This document shows positions 54,019 to 62,247 of a stretch of 64,000 bases of DNA, piece after piece (position 1 is the first letter of the stretch; each line of letters begins with the position of its first letter). A program made the position numbers and the translations under genes. Where the stretch lies: contig NZ_CP122379.1 of assembly GCF_029814825.1 (NCBI RefSeq), positions 558,001 through 622,000 on the forward strand, given 5' to 3'. The notes under the pieces are model-generated. The model was not told the origin of the DNA. It did not search any database and worked only from the letters and a program-made list of their open reading frames with translations. The stretch is from Aequorivita marisscotiae. GTDB lineage: Bacteria; Bacteroidota; Bacteroidia; Flavobacteriales; Flavobacteriaceae.

Positions 54019-54270
54019 ATGAAAAAAGTAGCAGTAATTTTATTAAGCGCAGCATTCCTATCTGTAGGATTTACCTCGTGTAGAGATCAGGAAAAAGAAT
54101 TGTCTGAAGAAGAAGCAATAATTCAAGAAATGCAGGCAGAAGGCGCTGACACAAAAGTAAAAAGCGACGACGGCGACACAAAAATAAAAATGGAAACCGA
54201 AACGAAAGAAGTGAAAATTAAAACCGATGAAGACGGAGATTCCAAAATAAAAGTGGACGTTGACAATTAA
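54019..54270 (+). CDS. Small acidic lipoprotein, SCR-lipobox family
   Basis: 83 residues from MKKVAVILLSAAFLSVGFTSC (lipobox FTSC), then RDQEKELSEEEA. The C-terminus alternates charged residues in short repeats: KSDDGDTKIKMET, VKIKTDEDGDSKIKVDVDN, which suggests beta-strand repeats. 35 bp after the previous gene; an in-frame start 8 codons upstream was rejected because it precedes the signal peptide. Ended by a terminator that also covers the end of the convergent repressor gene. Confidence 0.7.
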   Translation: MKKVAVILLSAAFLSVGFTSCRDQEKELSEEEAIIQEMQAEGADTKVKSDDGDTKIKMETETKEVKIKTDEDGDSKIKVDVDN

Positions 54271-54291
54271 AATCCGTTAACCCAAAAAATC

Positions 54292-54321
54292 AAAACCGAC
54301 TAAATTAGTCGGTTTTTTTTT
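54292..54321. terminator. Terminator overlapping the repressor stop codon
   Basis: AAAACCGACTAA / TTAGTCGGTTTT around a single central base (the tip bases will be unpaired), then a T-run. The stop codon (54305-54307) and last codons of the repressor gene lie inside the right arm. Confidence 0.8.
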
Positions 54322-55087
54322 GCGTTATTCCTATAACTTGTGCTTTTAGATCGTCCATAGATTGTTGTAACTGGCGCAGCAAATTACTTTCTGACGGCTC
54401 GTCAATTCCGAAGGTTAATTTGCTATTTACCATCCACAATTCTTGAATATCCTTCACTTTTACATCAATTGGCAGATATTCCTCATTTAAAGATATTAGC
54501 CTAATTGCCTGAGGATTATTAGGTATTTTCTGCAATTTTTTCACCAGTACGGAATCTCTTAAAACAACGATATAAATTTTACTGTCGGCAGCTTCGTTTA
54601 TACTAGGTACAGCCCTACCTAAAACCCATTCATTTGGCCTAATATTCGGCAACATACTATCACCTTCTACCTGAAAACCGCGATAGGATGCGTTTCTATA
54701 TTCTGGCAAAGGAATATTAAATGCCGGAAGCGTTTGGTACCATCCCACATCGTGTATATTGTTGGGGTATCCGGCAGCTGCTTTTTGGTTCACTAAAATA
54801 ATAGAATCTTCACCCGTTGTATCTAGCGTTAAAACTTTTGGACTTACATCACCACGACTCGTATCTATATATTTTTCAAAACTTTTACCATAAATCCATA
54901 ACGGATTTATATTAAACTGCGCCATGAGCTCCATCACAACCTTCCCGGTAATTTTGGTTTTTCCTCTTTCAATATCGGCGGTTGTTGCACCAATTTCTAG
55001 CAATTCGGCAAAGGATTGCTGGGTATGCCTTAGCTCTTCGCGAATTTTCTTAAAACGCTGAGCTTCTATAGATAGTTTAGATTCCAT
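54305..55087 (-). CDS. XRE-type repressor with S24 LexA-like autocleavage domain
   Basis: 260 residues from MESKLSIEAQ. An N-terminal helix-turn-helix (about 8-62, FKKIREELRHTQQSFAELLEI ... ATTADIERGKT) precedes a LexA/CI-type domain. Cleavage site Ala105-Gly106 in AAAGYP, nucleophile Ser144 in EGDSMLP, and Lys183 in DSVLVKKL are all in place, so self-cleavage after DNA damage or another signal is expected. The C-terminus has a coiled-coil tail. The gene starts 3 bases after a TATATTTG -7 element, and three similar palindromes lie between it and the divergent DNA-repair remnant. Confidence 0.88.
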   Translation of the reverse strand: MESKLSIEAQRFKKIREELRHTQQSFAELLEIGATTADIERGKTKITGKVVMELMAQFNINPLWIYGKSFEKYIDTSRGDVSPKVLTLDTTGEDSIILVNQKAAAGYPNNIHDVGWYQTLPAFNIPLPEYRNASYRGFQVEGDSMLPNIRPNEWVLGRAVPSINEAADSKIYIVVLRDSVLVKKLQKIPNNPQAIRLISLNEEYLPIDVKVKDIQELWMVNSKLTFGIDEPSESNLLRQLQQSMDDLKAQVIGITQKKTD

Positions 55088-55090
55088 ACA

Positions 55091-55098
55091 CAAATATA
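55091..55098 (-). promoter_or_regulatory. -7 promoter element for the repressor gene, leaderless arrangement
   Basis: TATATTTG on the minus strand, followed by TGT and the ATG at 55087. Transcription would begin at or inside the start codon. Confidence 0.6.
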
Positions 55099-55107
55099 CT
55101 ATTATTT

Positions 55108-55161
55108 GGAACATATCCTAAAAATACAATGGATTTAATCCAATATGATTGGAATATTTCC
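55108..55161. promoter_or_regulatory. Three similar 11-bp palindromic boxes (candidate operators)
   Basis: GGAACATATCC (55108-55118), GGATTTAATCC (55131-55141) and GGAATATTTCC (55151-55161) share the form GGAwnwwwTCC. Starts are 23 and 20 bp apart, about two DNA turns, and they lie between the two divergent promoters. Best explained as operators for the S24 repressor encoded next to them (inference). Confidence 0.6.
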
Positions 55162-55162
55162 G

Positions 55163-55170
55163 TATTTTTG
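55163..55170 (+). promoter_or_regulatory. -7 promoter element of the deleted repair operon
   Basis: TATTTTTG, one base after the third operator-like box and 20 bases before the ATG of the radical-SAM remnant. Confidence 0.55.
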
Positions 55171-55190
55171 GCAAAATTCCAAATCAAGCT

Positions 55191-55247
55191 ATGAATTTCG
55201 AAAGAATAAATGAAAAATTAAGCATCCTTGCCGATGCAGCAAAATAG
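55191..55247 (+). pseudogene. First 18 codons of a radical-SAM DNA-repair protein (deletion remnant)
   Basis: The frame reads MNFERINEKLSILADAAK and then TAG. This matches the N-terminus of the putative DNA modification/repair radical SAM family (TIGR03916 type, which continues K-Y-D-V-S-C-S-S-S-G). The rest of that gene, normally about 420 codons, is missing; the DUF4130 fragment begins directly after the break. Promoter and start are intact, so a truncated mRNA may still be made. Confidence 0.7.
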
Positions 55248-55255
55248 CAAACAGG

Positions 55256-55852
55256 GTGTGGAACGGCCTATCAAAAAAAATAAGTGCGCAAGGCAAAAGA
55301 AAACTTTACAAAGCTTATTTAAGTGAAATAGCCTCTATTGAAAATAGCATTCTGTATTACATACGGCGTGCAATAAATGCAAATAATAATATAGAGAAGG
55401 ATTATACCGATCCTTACATTTTAGAAATCTCCAAAGTTTGCAAAAAAGTAGATCGCGAAAAACATAGAATGGACGCTTTTATTCGGTTTAAATTAACCAA
55501 AGACCAAATTTATTTTGCCACAATTGAACCGGATTTTAATGTTTTGCCTCTTAATTCAGACCATTTTCAAAAAAGATACGCAGACCAAAAATGGCTTATT
55601 TACGATTTAAAAAGAAAATATGGGTTGTATTACAATCTTAAACAAGTGCAAACTGTTTCAATGGAAATAGCTTCAAACATAAACACCGAAAGCAGCGCAC
55701 TGGCCTACTTCACCCCCGAAGAGATGCAATTTCAGGAACTTTGGGGCAACTACTTTAAGAGCAGCAATATAGCTTCGCGAAAAAATATGCAACTGCACAT
55801 AAAACATATTCCGAAACGATACTGGAAATATTTATCTGAAAAAAAATTTTGA
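55256..55852 (+). pseudogene. N-terminally truncated DUF4130 / TIGR03915-type DNA metabolism protein
   Basis: The frame gives 198 residues from GTG at 55256 (WNGLSKKISAQGKRKLYKAY), with REKHRMDAFIRFKLT, ATIEPDFNVLPLNSDHF, KRYADQKWLIYDLKRKYGLYY and the C-terminus HIPKRYWKYLSEKKF, as in the DUF4130 family. Full-length members have about 60-70 further N-terminal residues (starting near a YDGSFEGFL motif); these are absent. Upstream in this frame IANRV precedes WNGL, then the sequence passes into the radical-SAM start. In intact genomes the two genes are adjacent, so one deletion explains both losses. Probably non-functional. Confidence 0.75.
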
Positions 55853-55866
55853 ATCATTTTTTTAAT

Positions 55867-55874
55867 TACTTTTG
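55867..55874 (+). promoter_or_regulatory. -7 promoter element for the fourth SCR lipoprotein gene
   Basis: TACTTTTG fits TAnnTTTG; the ATG at 55905 is 30 bases downstream. Confidence 0.55.
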
Positions 55875-55904
55875 CGCACTATTAATCACTAATTTATTAT
55901 CACA

Positions 55905-56165
55905 ATGAAAAAAATATTCTTATCACTTACTGCTCTTGCACTAGTTGCTTCTGTTTACTCTTGTAGAGAAACTACATCTGAAAACGCTGAAGAAACTGCT
56001 GAAACTATTGAAGTTGAAACTGAAAACGCAATGGACGAAGCTGGCGAAGCTATCGACAACGCTGCTGACGCTACTGGCGAAGCAATGGAAGATGCAGGTG
56101 AAGCTGTAGAAGAAGCTGCTGACGACACTAAAGAAGCTGTAGAAGACGCTACTGACGGTCAATAA
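55905..56165 (+). CDS. Small acidic lipoprotein, SCR-lipobox family, helical repeats
   Basis: 86 residues. Signal MKKIFLSLTALALVASVYSC (lipobox VYSC) then RETTSENAEETAE. The mature part repeats helical units of the form (E/D)-A-(G/A)-(E/D)-A-(I/M/V) such as MDEAGEAIDNAADATGEAME and AGEAVEEAADDTKEAVEDAT, apolipoprotein/LEA-like. Fourth member of the SCR group; own promoter and terminator. Function unknown. Confidence 0.72.
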   Translation: MKKIFLSLTALALVASVYSCRETTSENAEETAETIEVETENAMDEAGEAIDNAADATGEAMEDAGEAVEEAADDTKEAVEDATDGQ

Positions 56166-56189
56166 GCCTTTTTTATCAAAAAGCATACG

Positions 56190-56219
56190 AGCCTTTTCTT
56201 AACCGAAAAGGCTTTTTTT
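56190..56219 (+). terminator. Terminator after the fourth SCR lipoprotein gene
   Basis: AGCCTTTTC (56190-56198) pairs with GAAAAGGCT (56205-56213), 6-base loop, then a T-run. Confidence 0.85.
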
Positions 56220-56248
56220 GTGCGAATTTTTACGAACTTTCTTGGCAT

Positions 56249-56285
56249 AAAAAAATCCCCTCTGTTTTTCAACAAAGAGGATTCT
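56249..56285 (-). terminator. Terminator downstream of tRNA-Leu
   Basis: On the minus strand AATCCTCT pairs with AGAGGGGATT (two unpaired Gs) across a loop, followed by a seven-T run. Confidence 0.55.
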
Positions 56286-56287
56286 GT

Positions 56288-56370
56288 ACTCGAGGCGGGA
56301 CTTGAACCCGCACGACCAGATGGTCACAGGATTTTAAGTCCGGCGTGTCTACCAATTCCACCACTCGAGC
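56288..56370 (-). tRNA. tRNA-Leu (anticodon TAA)
   Basis: 83 nt. Acceptor GCTCGAG at the 5' end pairs with CTCGAGT at the 3' end (G-U at the first pair); D-arm, anticodon loop CTTAAAA giving TAA, a long variable arm (GTGACCATCTGGTC) and T-arm CGGGTTCAAGTCCCG are all present. The long variable arm confirms a class II tRNA. CCA is not encoded. Confidence 0.95.
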
Positions 56371-56400
56371 TTAAAAATGATTGTCTAACACAATCTTGGA

Positions 56401-56431
56401 CTTAACAAAAAATGCCGAGCATTCGGCATTT
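56401..56431 (-). terminator. Terminator downstream of tRNA-Gly
   Basis: Perfect 9-bp stem AAATGCCGA / TCGGCATTT around GCAT (56410-56431), followed on the minus strand by TTTTGTT. Confidence 0.7.
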
Positions 56432-56446
56432 AAAGCGTAGCGAAAA

Positions 56447-56500
56447 CGGCTTCCACAATTTGATGGAACCCGCAACCTCCTTAGAGATTCTCGCATTGTG
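56447..56500 (-). pseudogene. Possible tRNA fragment
   Basis: On the minus strand, GGAGGTTGCGGGTTCCATC resembles the variable/T-arm part of a tRNA (GGAGGTCGCGGGTTCGAATC in the neighbouring tRNA-Gly), but no acceptor or anticodon stem can be folded. Probably a decayed tRNA remnant; weak. Confidence 0.3.
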
Positions 56501-56573
56501 AGCGAAAAACGGGATTCGAACCCGCGACCTCCACCTTGGCAAGGTGGCGCTCTACCAACTGAGCTATTTTCGC
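56501..56573 (-). tRNA. tRNA-Gly (anticodon GCC)
   Basis: 73 nt. Acceptor GCGAAAA / TTTTCGC, D-arm GCTCAGTTGGTAGAGC, anticodon stem CCACC/GGTGG with loop TTGCCAA (GCC), T-arm with TTCGAAT. CCA is not encoded. Confidence 0.96.
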
Positions 56574-56670
56574 AGAATTTTAATGAACGTCGCTTCCTAG
56601 TGAAAGCGGGAGCAAATTTAAAAATTTTACTTCAAAAGCAAAGTGTTTTTAAAGAAATTATTAATGAATT

Positions 56671-59286
56671 TTATTTTTTAATTTTTACAGTTGCATTTCG
56701 TTGTAACATACGCCGTATTTCATTGAGTTTCATTAAAGCCTCTACAGGCGTAAGTGTATCAATATCAATGTCTAATATTTCTTCGCGCAACTCTTCGAGC
56801 AACGGATCGTCTAACTTAAAAAAGCTCAACTGCATTTCTTCCTTTGAAACTGCTTTCATTTCTTCGGTCAATTCTTCCGAGGCGTGACTCTTTTCCAGCC
56901 GTTTTAAAATTTTATTCGCCCTTAAAAGCACAGCCTGGGGCATACCTGCCATTTTTGCAACGTGAATTCCAAAACTATGCTGACTGCCACCTGGGACCAA
57001 TTTTCGAAGAAAAAGCACGTTGTCTTTTAATTCCTTTACCGAAACATTGTAATTTTTAATTCGCTCAAAGGTTTCGGTCATTTCATTTAATTCATGATAA
57101 TGGGTTGCAAAAAGCGTTTTTGCGTGCGTTGGATGTTCGTGTAAGTATTCACTAATGGCCCATGCAATTGAAATTCCATCATAAGTACTGGTGCCTCGTC
57201 CAATTTCGTCTAAAAGAATTAAGCTGTTTTCCGATAGGTTGTTCAGAATACTTGCCGTTTCGTTCATCTCTACCATAAAAGTAGATTCGCCCATAGAAAT
57301 ATTATCGCTTGCCCCTACTCTTGTAAATATTTTATCTACACAGCCCATCCGTACCGCCGAAGCCGGAACAAAACTCCCCATTTGCGCCAGTAAAACAATT
57401 AAAGCTGTTTGCCTAAGAATAGCAGATTTACCGCTCATATTAGGCCCCGTAATCATAATAATTTGCTGGTTTTCGCGATCGAGAAATACATCGTTTGCAA
57501 TATAGGGCGCGTCGGGCGGAAGTTGCTTTTCGATAACCGGATGACGCCCCTCTTTTATATCCAAATCAAATGAATTATCTAGCAACGGGCGCGTATAATT
57601 AGCTTCCCGTGCCTGTGTAGCAAACGAGCACAAACAATCTAACTGCGCAATTAAAGCTGCATTTTGCTGTACCGAACTAATATATTGAAGCAGCCAATTC
57701 ACAAGTTTTGCAAAAATTTCCTGTTCCAATGCCAGTATTTTTTCTTCGGCGCCAAGAATTTTGGTTTCGTATTCTTTAAGTTCTTCGGTTATATAGCGCT
57801 CTGCACTAACAAGCGTTTGCTTTCTAATCCACTCTTCCGGAACTTTGTCTTTATGGGTATTTCGGACTTCAATATAATAGCCGAAAACATTATTTGAAGC
57901 TATTTTAAGCGAAGTAATACCCGTGCGTTTTGTTTCGCGTTCCAGCATTTCATCTAAATATTCCTTGCCATTTGCAGAAATATTCCGAAGCCCATCGAGC
58001 GTTTCTGAAAAACCTTCGGCAATTGAGTTTCCTTTTAAAATATTTACCGGAGCGTCCTCAAAAAGGGTTTCTTTTATTTTATTTCGAAGTAATTCGCAAT
58101 CGTGCAATTGTTCCCCAATAATTTTTAGCGATTCGTTTTCCGAATGCATTGCCAACGTTTTTATGGGAACTACCGCCTCCAACGAATTTTTAAGTTGAAT
58201 AAGCTCGCGCGGATTAACCTTGCCTGTTGCTACTTTAGAAATAAGACGCTCTAAATCGCCAATGCGTTTGGTGTTTAATTGAATTTTTTCCAAAATGGCC
58301 GGGTTATCCAATAAAAAACTTACTACTTCGTGACGGCGGTTTATTTTTTCGGCATTTTTTAGCGGAAGGGCCATCCAACGTTTTAAAAGCCTTCCACCCA
58401 TAGGCGAAATTGTTTTATCTATTACGTCTAAAAGCGTTACCGCATTTTGCTGATTAGAATGGTAAAGTTCCAAATTGCGAATGGTAAAGCGGTCCATCCA
58501 TACGTACTCGTCTTCGGCAATTCGGGCAATACGCGATATATGCTGAAGTTTGGTATGGCGTGTTTCGCTTAAATAATGAAGCGCTGCACCGGCAGCAATA
58601 ATACCATCTCCCAGATGATCTACGCCAAATCCTTTTAAATTTTTTACATCAAAATGTTTTGTAAGTGTTTCAAATGAATAATCGGTTTGAAAAATCCAGT
58701 CTTCCAAGTGAAAAACGTGATATTCATTCCCGAAAGTTTCGGTAAAATGCTTTCGTTTTTGTTTCGAAAAAAGCACTTCCGAAGGCTTAAAATTCTGAAG
58801 CAATTTATCTACATATTCCGCAGATCCTTCCGAAACCAAAAACTCGCCCGTGGAAACATCTAAAAACGATACGCCCAAATTTTTTGCTCCAAAGTGAACC
58901 GCTGCCAGAAAATTATTAGATTTAGACTGTAAAATATCGTCGTTAAAGGCCACGCCTGGGGTAACCAGTTCGGTAACTCCGCGTTTCACTATTTTCTTTG
59001 TTAATTTTGGATCTTCCAATTGGTCGCAGATTGCAACCCTGCAACCGGCCATAACCAATTTTGGTAGGTAGGTATTTAACGAATGGTGCGGAAACCCAGC
59101 AAGCTCCATATTATCACCGCCATTGTTGCGGGCGGTAAGTGTAATGTTTAAGATTCTAGCGGCACGTACGGCGTCTTCCCCAAAGGTTTCGTAAAAATCG
59201 CCCACACGAAAAAGCAGCAAAGCATCAGGATACTTAGCTTTAATAGTATTATACTGTTTCATCAAGGGGGTTTCTTTCTTCGCCAT
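56671..59286 (-). CDS. mutS: DNA mismatch repair protein MutS
   Basis: 871 residues, typical MutS1 length. N-terminal mismatch-binding domain with [10 protein letters not shown] (the Phe-x-Glu motif), then connector, lever and clamp regions, and the ATPase: Walker A GPNMSGKS (about 614-621), [11 protein letters not shown], Walker [17 protein letters not shown] and [10 protein letters not shown]. Recognises base mismatches. Single gene; the 3' end is followed by the two tRNA genes on the same strand, about 98 bp away. Confidence 0.97.
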   Translation of the reverse strand: MAKKETPLMKQYNTIKAKYPDALLLFRVGDFYETFGEDAVRAARILNITLTARNNGGDNMELAGFPHHSLNTYLPKLVMAGCRVAICDQLEDPKLTKKIVKRGVTELVTPGVAFNDDILQSKSNNFLAAVHFGAKNLGVSFLDVSTGEFLVSEGSAEYVDKLLQNFKPSEVLFSKQKRKHFTETFGNEYHVFHLEDWIFQTDYSFETLTKHFDVKNLKGFGVDHLGDGIIAAGAALHYLSETRHTKLQHISRIARIAEDEYVWMDRFTIRNLELYHSNQQNAVTLLDVIDKTISPMGGRLLKRWMALPLKNAEKINRRHEVVSFLLDNPAILEKIQLNTKRIGDLERLISKVATGKVNPRELIQLKNSLEAVVPIKTLAMHSENESLKIIGEQLHDCELLRNKIKETLFEDAPVNILKGNSIAEGFSETLDGLRNISANGKEYLDEMLERETKRTGITSLKIASNNVFGYYIEVRNTHKDKVPEEWIRKQTLVSAERYITEELKEYETKILGAEEKILALEQEIFAKLVNWLLQYISSVQQNAALIAQLDCLCSFATQAREANYTRPLLDNSFDLDIKEGRHPVIEKQLPPDAPYIANDVFLDRENQQIIMITGPNMSGKSAILRQTALIVLLAQMGSFVPASAVRMGCVDKIFTRVGASDNISMGESTFMVEMNETASILNNLSENSLILLDEIGRGTSTYDGISIAWAISEYLHEHPTHAKTLFATHYHELNEMTETFERIKNYNVSVKELKDNVLFLRKLVPGGSQHSFGIHVAKMAGMPQAVLLRANKILKRLEKSHASEELTEEMKAVSKEEMQLSFFKLDDPLLEELREEILDIDIDTLTPVEALMKLNEIRRMLQRNATVKIKK

Positions 59287-59478
59287 AACAAATGCCCAAA
59301 TTACGGGTATCTTTTTATAAATCTACAATCGATAAAAATAAGCAAATTGCAGTTTTCTATAAAATGAAGTAGTACTGATTTATTGGGTTTTATCAACAAT
59401 AATAGCACATTACCGACCTCGAGTTGTTTTTGGCTTCAATTTACCGAGTACCAAATTTCCCATTAACGAATTAACGAG

Positions 59479-59486
59479 TAACTTTG
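59479..59486 (+). promoter_or_regulatory. -7 promoter element for the SpoU methyltransferase, leaderless arrangement
   Basis: TAACTTTG, 7 bases before the ATG at 59494. Confidence 0.5.
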
Positions 59487-59493
59487 CGCCCTT

Positions 59494-60027
59494 ATGAAAT
59501 ACCGCAAACTTAAAAATAGCGAATTAGACCGTATAAATCCTGAAGAATACAAGGCTTCGGATAAAACTCCGTTGATTATAATTTTGGACAACATTCGGAG
59601 TTTGAACAATATAGGCTCGGTTTTTCGAACAGCAGATGCTTTTTTAGTGAAGAAAATTTATCTCTGTGGCATTACTGCGCAGCCGCCGCACAAAGATATT
59701 CAAAAGACAGCTTTGGGCGCAACAGAGAGTGTAGCTTGGGAATATGCCGAAAACACATTAGATGTTGTATCAAAACTAAAGAACGATGGTGTTTTTGTGG
59801 CATCTATCGAGCAGGCTGAACTGGCGGTAAACCTAAACGATTTTTCTGTGCAAAATGATTTAACCTACGCCGTAATTTTTGGAAATGAAGTAAAGGGCGT
59901 TCAACAAAAAGTAGTCTCTGCCAGCGATGCCGTCATAGAAATTCCGCAATTTGGCACCAAACATTCGCTTAATATTTCGGTAAGTGTGGGTGTGGTAATT
60001 TGGGATTTTTTCGTAAAGTTGAAGTAG
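59494..60027 (+). CDS. TrmH/SpoU family RNA 2'-O-methyltransferase
   Basis: 177 residues, a short single-domain SPOUT enzyme. Motif 1 NIRSLNNIGSVFRTADAF, motif 2 VIFGNEVKGV, motif 3 IPQFGTKHSLNISVSVGVVIWDF with the knot. Uses SAM to methylate ribose in tRNA or rRNA; the exact target is not readable from sequence. Confidence 0.92.
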   Translation: MKYRKLKNSELDRINPEEYKASDKTPLIIILDNIRSLNNIGSVFRTADAFLVKKIYLCGITAQPPHKDIQKTALGATESVAWEYAENTLDVVSKLKNDGVFVASIEQAELAVNLNDFSVQNDLTYAVIFGNEVKGVQQKVVSASDAVIEIPQFGTKHSLNISVSVGVVIWDFFVKLK

Positions 60028-60101
60028 TTAGTCTCGCTGGTCCTTTTCATTTAAACTCAATGAAGCAGACTATCTTTTATGCATAACCTTCACTACTACT
60101 T

Positions 60102-61013
60102 TTAAAAAATTCTACTTGTTAATAATTCTACGTGAATTAACACAATACTGAAAACGCCTAAGACAATGGCAAATTTTAAAATGTTGTGAAGGATTATATA
60201 ATGCGTTTTTGTTCTAGAATACCATAAAACCGCAAGAAAAAAAGCAAGCCCAATAATACTGCCATAAAAATAAAAGTGCATATAGCCAATTTCATCCTTA
60301 AATTTTGTGACAAGTAAAATGATGGGAACTAGCGTTAACACACTTAAAAGAGACAGCATGCGCTTTGCCATCCTTTCGCCGTAAACCACGGGAATAGTAT
60401 TGTAACCGTGTGTTAAATCGCCCGTAATATTTTCGAGATCCTTTACCAGTTCACGCATAGAAATTAATAGAAATAGAAAAGTAGCGTGTACAAAAATTAC
60501 AACGTCAAAATTGCCATAATGCACAAAAATCGCAAAGAATGGTACAACTGCAAGTATCGCTGCAGTTATGTTTCCTATAAAAGGATACTTCTTTAATTTA
60601 TGTGAATAGAACCACAGAAAGAAAATATAGAAAGAAAAAAATAATACCGCTTTAAACGAAACATAGCTTGCAAAAACCACCGACAAAAAGTTGAGTACAA
60701 AATATGCAGAAAGCTTGGTGCGCTGACTTACCAGTTTATCCAACATTGTTTTGTGCGGCCGGTTAATCAAATCTTTTTCGCTGTCGTAAAAACTGTTTAT
60801 AATGTACCCTCCTGCAATTGCTGAGGAAGAAGCCAATACGAGCATCAATAAATTAACATCGAACAACACCTGCCTAACGGGCAAATCTGGCGCTAAAATG
60901 TAAATACTTGTAAGATATTGGGCAATTACAATAATTAAAATGTTATATCCGCGAACTACTGAAAACAGGCTGAAAAACTTTAGTAAGAAGAGTTTTTGTT
61001 TTCGGGATAGCAT
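60102..61013 (-). CDS. UbiA-family prenyltransferase (geranylgeranylglycerol-phosphate transferase-like)
   Basis: 303 residues, about eight membrane helices. First Asp-rich motif N73-x3-D77-x3-D81 in NSFYDSEKDLINRPHKT; second region LVKDLENITGDLTHGYNTIPV (DLENxxGD). Transfers a polyprenyl group to an acceptor in the membrane. Flavobacterial relatives are annotated as archaeal-type ether-lipid enzymes; menaquinone synthesis is another option. A near-consensus -7 element (CAATTTTG) lies 4 bases before the ATG. 48 bp from mevalonate kinase. Confidence 0.82.
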   Translation of the reverse strand: MLSRKQKLFLLKFFSLFSVVRGYNILIIVIAQYLTSIYILAPDLPVRQVLFDVNLLMLVLASSSAIAGGYIINSFYDSEKDLINRPHKTMLDKLVSQRTKLSAYFVLNFLSVVFASYVSFKAVLFFSFYIFFLWFYSHKLKKYPFIGNITAAILAVVPFFAIFVHYGNFDVVIFVHATFLFLLISMRELVKDLENITGDLTHGYNTIPVVYGERMAKRMLSLLSVLTLVPIILLVTKFKDEIGYMHFYFYGSIIGLAFFLAVLWYSRTKTHYIILHNILKFAIVLGVFSIVLIHVELLTSRIF

Positions 61014-61061
61014 AGTGCAAAATTGAAAAATTCTGAAAATATTTCAGAGCAGAAAAAATTC

Positions 61062-62000
61062 CTAAAAACTATAAACCACTTCCAGTTTATAATCTTTTAG
61101 TGCTTTACGGGCCTTATCAATATCTTCGGTGAAGCCTAGCATATAGCCGCCGCCGCCAGAACCGCAAAGTTTTAAATAGTAGGCATTGCTATCAATTCCC
61201 TTTTTCCAAAGCTTGTGAAATTGCGCAGGAATCATAGGTTTAAAATTGTCTAACACTACTTTTGAAAGTTGTTTAATATTCCCGAATAACGATTTAACAT
61301 CGCCTTGTAGAAAATCTTCAACACAGGCATCGGTATGTTTTACAAACTGATCTTTTAGCATATTCCTAAAACCTTCCTGTTTCATATTCTCCATAAAAAT
61401 CTGCACCATCGGCGCGGTTTCACCTGTACTACCACTATCTAATAAAAACACAGCACCTTTGCCATTTTCGGTTTGCGAAGGTATGCCGGCAGGTTCAATA
61501 TTATCTTTGGAATTAATTAAAATAGGAAGACTCAAATAGCTATTTAAAGGATCTAAACCCGAAGACTTTCCGTGGAAGAAGGATTCCATTTCGGCAAAAA
61601 TTGCTTTCAGCGCCAACAGTTTTTCACGGGTGAGGTTTTCGAGTACGGTAATTTTATCGTTCGCATATTTATCATAAATAGCGGCAACTAACGCCCCACT
61701 ACTACCAACGCCATAACCCTGCGGAATACTGCTATCAAAATACAATCCGTTTTCCACATCGGCTTTTAAAGCTTCCAAATTAAATGAAACCAGTTTTGGG
61801 TTTTCAGTTTCAAGTGCTTCCAAATATTCTGAAAAGCGCTTTAAGCTTGCATTAGACTTATGAGTAGCAACAGTATGATGTGCATCTATTTTCAGTGCTC
61901 CGTTATAAAAATTATACGGAATGGAAAGTCCTTTAGAATCTTTAATGATTCCATATTCACCGAAAAGCAAAATTTTTGAGTAAAAGAGCGGGCCGCGCAT
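61062..62000 (-). CDS. Mevalonate kinase (GHMP family)
   Basis: 312 residues. KILLFGEYGI (N-terminal GHMP start), SIPQGYGVGSSGALVAAIYD (ATP-binding loop, about 91-110) and LKLCGSGGGGYMLGF (C-terminal motif). The sequence LFGEYG and FHGKSSGLDPLN favour mevalonate kinase, which phosphorylates mevalonate for isoprenoid precursors. Followed by the UbiA gene, which uses the prenyl products. Other mevalonate genes are not in the window. Confidence 0.85.
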   Translation of the reverse strand: MRGPLFYSKILLFGEYGIIKDSKGLSIPYNFYNGALKIDAHHTVATHKSNASLKRFSEYLEALETENPKLVSFNLEALKADVENGLYFDSSIPQGYGVGSSGALVAAIYDKYANDKITVLENLTREKLLALKAIFAEMESFFHGKSSGLDPLNSYLSLPILINSKDNIEPAGIPSQTENGKGAVFLLDSGSTGETAPMVQIFMENMKQEGFRNMLKDQFVKHTDACVEDFLQGDVKSLFGNIKQLSKVVLDNFKPMIPAQFHKLWKKGIDSNAYYLKLCGSGGGGYMLGFTEDIDKARKALKDYKLEVVYSF

Positions 62001-62060
62001 AAGCTGTTTAGTTGTATCTATAAAATTACAGTTTTTTATTCTTAATACCGAAATATGTCA

Positions 62061-62068
62061 CAAAGATA
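62061..62068 (-). promoter_or_regulatory. -7 promoter element for mevalonate kinase
   Basis: TATCTTTG on the minus strand, about 60 bases before the ATG at 62000. The surrounding sequence repeats TCACAAAGAT at 62058 and 62090; the second copy gives only AATCTTTG. Confidence 0.45.
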
Positions 62069-62247
62069 GGGTTTTTAAAGATTATAGTTTCACAAAGATT
62101 TCTCAATAATAGCAAACATTTTTAATTTAATGCCCTGTCCTAAAGCCGAATATTGAAAAGAACACCTCATAGATTACTAAAAAATAAGTTGTATCTTTCT
62201 TTTAAATATTCCTCAACTACGTATTATCTTTAAAAAAGTATTCCTAA

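Noticed and set aside
62058..62099. Two copies of TCACAAAGAT as a direct repeat element
   Set aside because: On the minus strand one copy is part of a TATCTTTG -7 element; ordinary promoter sequence is the simpler explanation.
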